This document shows, piece by piece, positions 4,847 to 6,864 of a DNA stretch of 6,864 bases. This DNA is from Cryomorphaceae bacterium (lineage in GTDB: Bacteria; Bacteroidota; Bacteroidia; Flavobacteriales; Schleiferiaceae), in assembly GCA_013911625.1 (NCBI GenBank), contig JACESW010000071.1, positions 1 to 6,864 of the forward strand, given 5' to 3'. The notes below the pieces were generated by a model that was not told the origin of the DNA, made no database searches, and worked only from the letters and a program-made list of their open reading frames with translations. The position numbers and the translations under genes are program-made. Positions within the stretch are counted from its first letter, which is position 1. Every line of letters starts with the position of its first letter.

Positions 4847-5530
4847 TTAAATTGTTCCAAACATTCTTTGAATAGTTGGCAACCCACCTGCCACGGCTTG
4901 CGACACACGGTCCTCTTCAGTCTCGTAAGTCTTATATTCAAGATCCTCGTCGTCCGCAGTTGCTTCATCTAACGCCGAAAACGCAGCATCCAAGAAATCA
5001 GGATCAGTAATCGAACGCATAAAACTTGGCTGATCCTGAGGCACAACACCAGCAGGACTTGGATCTTCAACTACTGAGTCTTGGAAATATCGTGTGGATC
5101 CTCCTCGTGTCGGATCGCCGAGATAATAATCAGAGGGATTACTAGGGTCACCGCCGACGAAATCAAAATAAGATCCTGCAAAAGGAGGATACGTTGCTTC
5201 CTCCATTCGTGTTTCAAAATCCACTGGTCCCGGAGCGCCGTAATCATCTTCCGGAACTTCAGGCGTAGGTTCGGATGGGATAATTTCATCTTCAGGTTTT
5301 GGTTCTGGTCCTGAGCCTCGAATAAAATCTAAAATCCTAGATACTTCTTCGCGTTCATCAACATTTTGAATACCTACCTTTTTAGCAGCTTTTTTTACAG
5401 TGGCCTCGTCATACTCATATAAAGGATTAGTAAAACCATAAGAATGAGGATTATCGTTCGTATACTTAGGGTTGTTGGGGTCCCTGTAAGCAAAAGGCCG
5501 ACCATCAACAGTAAATTTCTTCGTTCCCAC
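4847..5530 (-). CDS. Acidic, Pro-rich orphan protein, 227 aa
   Basis: Family not recognised. Residues 1-40 are polar and aromatic (KFTVDGRPFAYRDPNNPKY). Residues 41-72 look helical (DEATVKKAAKKVGIQNVDER and on). Residues 73-105 are a Pro/Glu linker (GPEPKPEDEIIPSEPTPEVPE). Residues 106-165 are rich in Gly, Asp, Pro and Tyr, and the C-terminus is acidic and helical (ITDPDFLDAAFSALDEATAD). It is probably largely disordered, like scaffold or virion-associated phage proteins. That is inference. The start is GTG at 5530, without a Shine-Dalgarno, 10 nt after the 5541-5560 motif. No good Met lies near the N-terminus. The gene is separated by 34 nt from the 259-aa gene and shares its Pro/Asp-rich style. 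Confidence 0.7.
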   Translation of the reverse strand: MGTKKFTVDGRPFAYRDPNNPKYTNDNPHSYGFTNPLYEYDEATVKKAAKKVGIQNVDEREEVSRILDFIRGSGPEPKPEDEIIPSEPTPEVPEDDYGAPGPVDFETRMEEATYPPFAGSYFDFVGGDPSNPSDYYLGDPTRGGSTRYFQDSVVEDPSPAGVVPQDQPSFMRSITDPDFLDAAFSALDEATADDEDLEYKTYETEEDRVSQAVAGGLPTIQRMFGTI

Positions 5531-5540
5531 GCTGGTAAAG

Positions 5541-5560
5541 CAGATATTTAATACTTTAGC
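5541..5560 (-). promoter_or_regulatory. Shared upstream motif, copy 1 (possible phage promoter)
   Basis: On the + strand the bases read CAGATATTTAATACTTTAGC. They match the copy at 6359-6377 at 17 of 18 positions once one T is skipped. Read leftward it is TAAAGTATTAAATATCTG, ending 10 nt before the GTG of the 227-aa gene, in the 34-nt gap between two genes. An AT-rich core at this distance would act as a -10-like element giving an almost leaderless transcript. Confidence 0.45.
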
Positions 5561-5564
5561 TCAA

Positions 5565-6344
5565 TCACACGCCGCGTAAAAGAGGAGCATATTTTCGGCG
5601 GAACTCAAGACGACGCTCAGTAAAACCGGGAATAATACGATCAATATCACCCGAGCGAATAGCTTCTCTTAATCTTTGACCATCATCTAAATTATTGTTA
5701 AAAGTAGGTAATTCAACAGAAACCAAAGTGCCGTCGTCAGGATCTGCGTAACGCTCGAAAATTTGATTTTTCTGACCCATCAATTCTTTATTCTGTTCAA
5801 GATACTGATACAAGAAATCGCGCTTACCAGTCTCGGGGTTCGAAGCTATGGGACTTCTGTAGCTTTTAATGAACCGATCTCTATCGAGATCCTCACCAGG
5901 CATAGAAGGACCAGGACGTCTGTATTCCCTTAAATCAAGTTTTGAAGGATCCAGCTTTATAGCGGGATTCATTTTTTCTTGATAATCCTCGAAACGTCTT
6001 TTCATTTCGACAGCCTTAGGTGACTGAGAAGGATCGACCGAGCTGTTGATGTAATTCGCAGAAACCTCTAAAGGCACAACCTCAGAATCATCTACACCAG
6101 GGCGGTAAACAGGATTCTCTATCTCAAATTTATCTTCACCAGGACGATAAAGAAAATCACGATAATCAGGAAGATCAACAGAACCTTGTCCGTAGCCACG
6201 GGGCTCTGGTGGTACATCGTAAGGATTGGGGTCCGGAGTAAACGGACGGTTGTCTGGTCCGTCATGCACAGAACCGCCAAAACGAGGGCGACTGTAAATC
6301 TGCCCATTCCTAAAAATACGTTCTTTAGTATCTTGAAAACTCAC
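5565..6344 (-). CDS. Pro/Asp/Arg-rich orphan protein, 259 aa
   Basis: Family not recognised. Residues 1-60 are Pro/Asp/Gly/Arg-rich (FTPDPNPYDVPPEPRGYGQG). Residues 64-90 hold two near-identical units, FLYRPGEDKFE and VYRPGVDDSE, 14 residues apart. Residues 108-125 look helical (SPKAVEMKRRFEDYQEKM). Residues 138-165 are again Arg/Pro/Asp-rich. Residues 175-205 form a polar helix, and 220-256 a charged helical end (DGQRLREAIRSGDIDRIIPG). It looks mostly disordered with short helices, as in virion scaffold or linker proteins, which is inference only. The start is GTG at 6344, 14 nt after the 6359-6377 motif, with no clear Shine-Dalgarno. It is the first gene of the third leftward unit. Confidence 0.7.
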   Translation of the reverse strand: MSFQDTKERIFRNGQIYSRPRFGGSVHDGPDNRPFTPDPNPYDVPPEPRGYGQGSVDLPDYRDFLYRPGEDKFEIENPVYRPGVDDSEVVPLEVSANYINSSVDPSQSPKAVEMKRRFEDYQEKMNPAIKLDPSKLDLREYRRPGPSMPGEDLDRDRFIKSYRSPIASNPETGKRDFLYQYLEQNKELMGQKNQIFERYADPDDGTLVSVELPTFNNNLDDGQRLREAIRSGDIDRIIPGFTERRLEFRRKYAPLLRGV

Positions 6345-6358
6345 AACCCAAAATCAAA

Positions 6359-6377
6359 CAGATATAAATACTTTAAC
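6359..6377 (-). promoter_or_regulatory. Shared upstream motif, copy 2 (possible phage promoter)
   Basis: On the + strand it reads CAGATATAAATACTTTAAC, and leftward TAAAGTATTTATATCTG, 14 nt before the GTG of the 259-aa gene. The + strand also contains TATAAATA, the T4-type late promoter box, but that would point right, away from the gene. The repeat upstream of two leftward genes favours the leftward reading. Confidence 0.45.
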
Positions 6378-6589
6378 TTAAAAACATAGGAGTCATAAGC
6401 CAAAAATTAAAAGCAGAAAAAAATAAAGTAATTAAAAGTGTCCAGAAAGTGAAGTTGGGCACGTGGAAAGAAAACTCGACACAGCAAAAATACTCAAACG
6501 CTTGCCACAGAACTGTGTTTTAGATCACTTTGTCACTAGACCAAAACTTTCATCGTCATTTAACGCGCCGAGTTTTTTTTTCAGGCGGC

Positions 6590-6602
6590 TGTTAGTATAT
6601 TG
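6590..6602 (+). promoter_or_regulatory. Third copy of the TGTTARTATNNTG motif
   Basis: TGTTAGTATATTG differs from the glycosyltransferase copy at one base and shares further context after it (GTATATTGCTATT against GTATACTGCCATT). Its -35 region is poor (near 6571, T-rich). Unlike the other two copies, no gene starts within 20 nt. The first downstream ATG (6672) opens only an 8-codon frame. It may drive a non-coding leader or a gene beyond the window. Confidence 0.4.
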
Positions 6603-6716
6603 CTATTCCAGAAGTTTTACCCCCAAAATACCGGGAAGATACCCAGACCCTTCTCGCCCACGCCGTCATATATGTCAAATAAGAAAAAAAAGGCTTAAAA
6701 ATTTCAGATTGCGGAA

Positions 6717-6734
6717 CAGATAAATATACCTTAT
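6717..6734 (-). repeat. Shared upstream motif, copy 3
   Basis: On the + strand it reads CAGATAAATATACCTTAT, which matches the 6359 copy at 14 of 18 positions without gaps and in the same orientation. No supported leftward gene follows. The nearest leftward ATG (6669) opens only 25 codons. In the rightward sense it directly abuts an ATG at 6733. Confidence 0.4.
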
Positions 6735-6808
6735 GGGTACACATGTGAAGCTACAGTGCGACTTGACGGCGGGATCTCTTCCTATCATTGTTTCAATATG
6801 TGAACCAC

Positions 6809-6829
6809 GGCGGGGTGGGGTGGTATAAT
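6809..6829 (+). promoter_or_regulatory. G-rich tract joined to a TATAAT box
   Basis: The tract GG-C-GGGG-T-GGGG-T-GG (6809-6823) is followed at once by TATAAT (6824-6829), with TG in the extended -10 position (TGG-TATAAT). No good -35 is seen: GTGAAC at 6800, 18 nt upstream, matches 3 of 6. Four G runs with one-base loops can form a two-layer quadruplex. A rightward promoter for a gene outside the window is the simplest reading. Confidence 0.45.
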
Positions 6830-6864
6830 CGCGCGCGTCACGCGGTTCTTCCTTAGTGATACAG

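Larger units (their letters stand above)
6345..6864. other. Right-hand non-coding region with promoter-like signals
   Basis: These 520 nt hold no gene I can support. The longest rightward frame (6463-6723, 86 aa) has a basic, Ser/Arg-rich composition without domains and spans a likely promoter at 6590, so I leave it out. Contents: a short inverted repeat CACAG-AA-CTGTG (6506-6517), a T9 run (6573-6581) flanked by GCCG and CGGC, promoter-like motifs at 6590 and 6824, a third copy of the shared motif at 6717, and a G-rich tract at 6809. Tiny frames (6672-6698, 6733-6828, and leftward 6669-6592) are unsupported. It resembles a control region for genes to the right. Confidence 0.5.

Noticed and set aside
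6363..6370. TATAAATA as a T4-type late promoter on the + strand
   Set aside because: It points away from the adjacent gene into sequence without a gene, and the surrounding repeat is better explained as a leftward element. T4-like identity is not otherwise supported here.
6463..6723. Rightward 86-aa open frame
   Set aside because: GTG start without ribosome site, composition without any domain, and it spans the TGTTAGTATATTG motif. More likely an open stretch in a non-coding region.

Overview
The window most likely comes from the genome of a tailed dsDNA bacteriophage or a phage-derived element. This is inferred from small, tightly packed genes with stop/start overlaps, many orphan proteins of low complexity, a single tRNA-Leu gene, and sugar- and methyl-transferase genes placed among unknown small genes. 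A marine cyanophage is my best guess. It rests on gene style only: no terminase, capsid, portal, polymerase or integrase lies in the window, so neither host nor phage type can be fixed.

Layout. (1) Bases 3052 down to 1 hold a leftward operon: a GT-A-type glycosyltransferase, a class I SAM-dependent methyltransferase, a small Cro/C1-type HTH protein, three orphan proteins (168, 77 and 165 aa), and the start of another gene that runs off the left edge. Three junctions are stop/start overlaps of the TAATG or TGATG kind, one is an 11-nt overlap, and the two gaps are 2 and 5 nt. (2) Bases 3596 down to 3047 hold a second leftward unit: an intact, intron-free tRNA-Leu(UAA), a ribbon-helix-helix-like protein starting 13 nt after the tRNA, and a very basic 66-aa protein. 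(3) Bases 3612-4378 hold the only rightward gene, a second class I methyltransferase. It is followed by about 227 nt of non-coding sequence with two hairpins. (4) Bases 6344 down to 4606 hold a third leftward unit: two Pro/Asp/Glu-rich disordered-looking proteins (259 and 227 aa) and a small membrane protein. (5) Bases 6345-6864 have no convincing gene but carry promoter-like signals, a shared 18-bp motif and a G-rich tract next to a TATAAT box. This looks like a control region between leftward genes and possible rightward genes beyond the window.

Two repeated short motifs are the most useful non-coding observations. One is TGTTARTATNNTG, upstream of the glycosyltransferase operon, upstream of the rightward methyltransferase, and in the right-hand non-coding region. 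The other is CAGATAnnnATACYTTA, present three times in one orientation and directly upstream of both disordered-protein genes. Both place predicted transcript starts very close to start codons, and most genes here lack a clear Shine-Dalgarno sequence.

Functionally, the glycosyltransferase and two methyltransferases may form a glycan- or small-molecule-modifying set carried by the phage. No substrate can be read from the sequence. I saw no defence system, CRISPR array, insertion sequence or integration site that could be supported.
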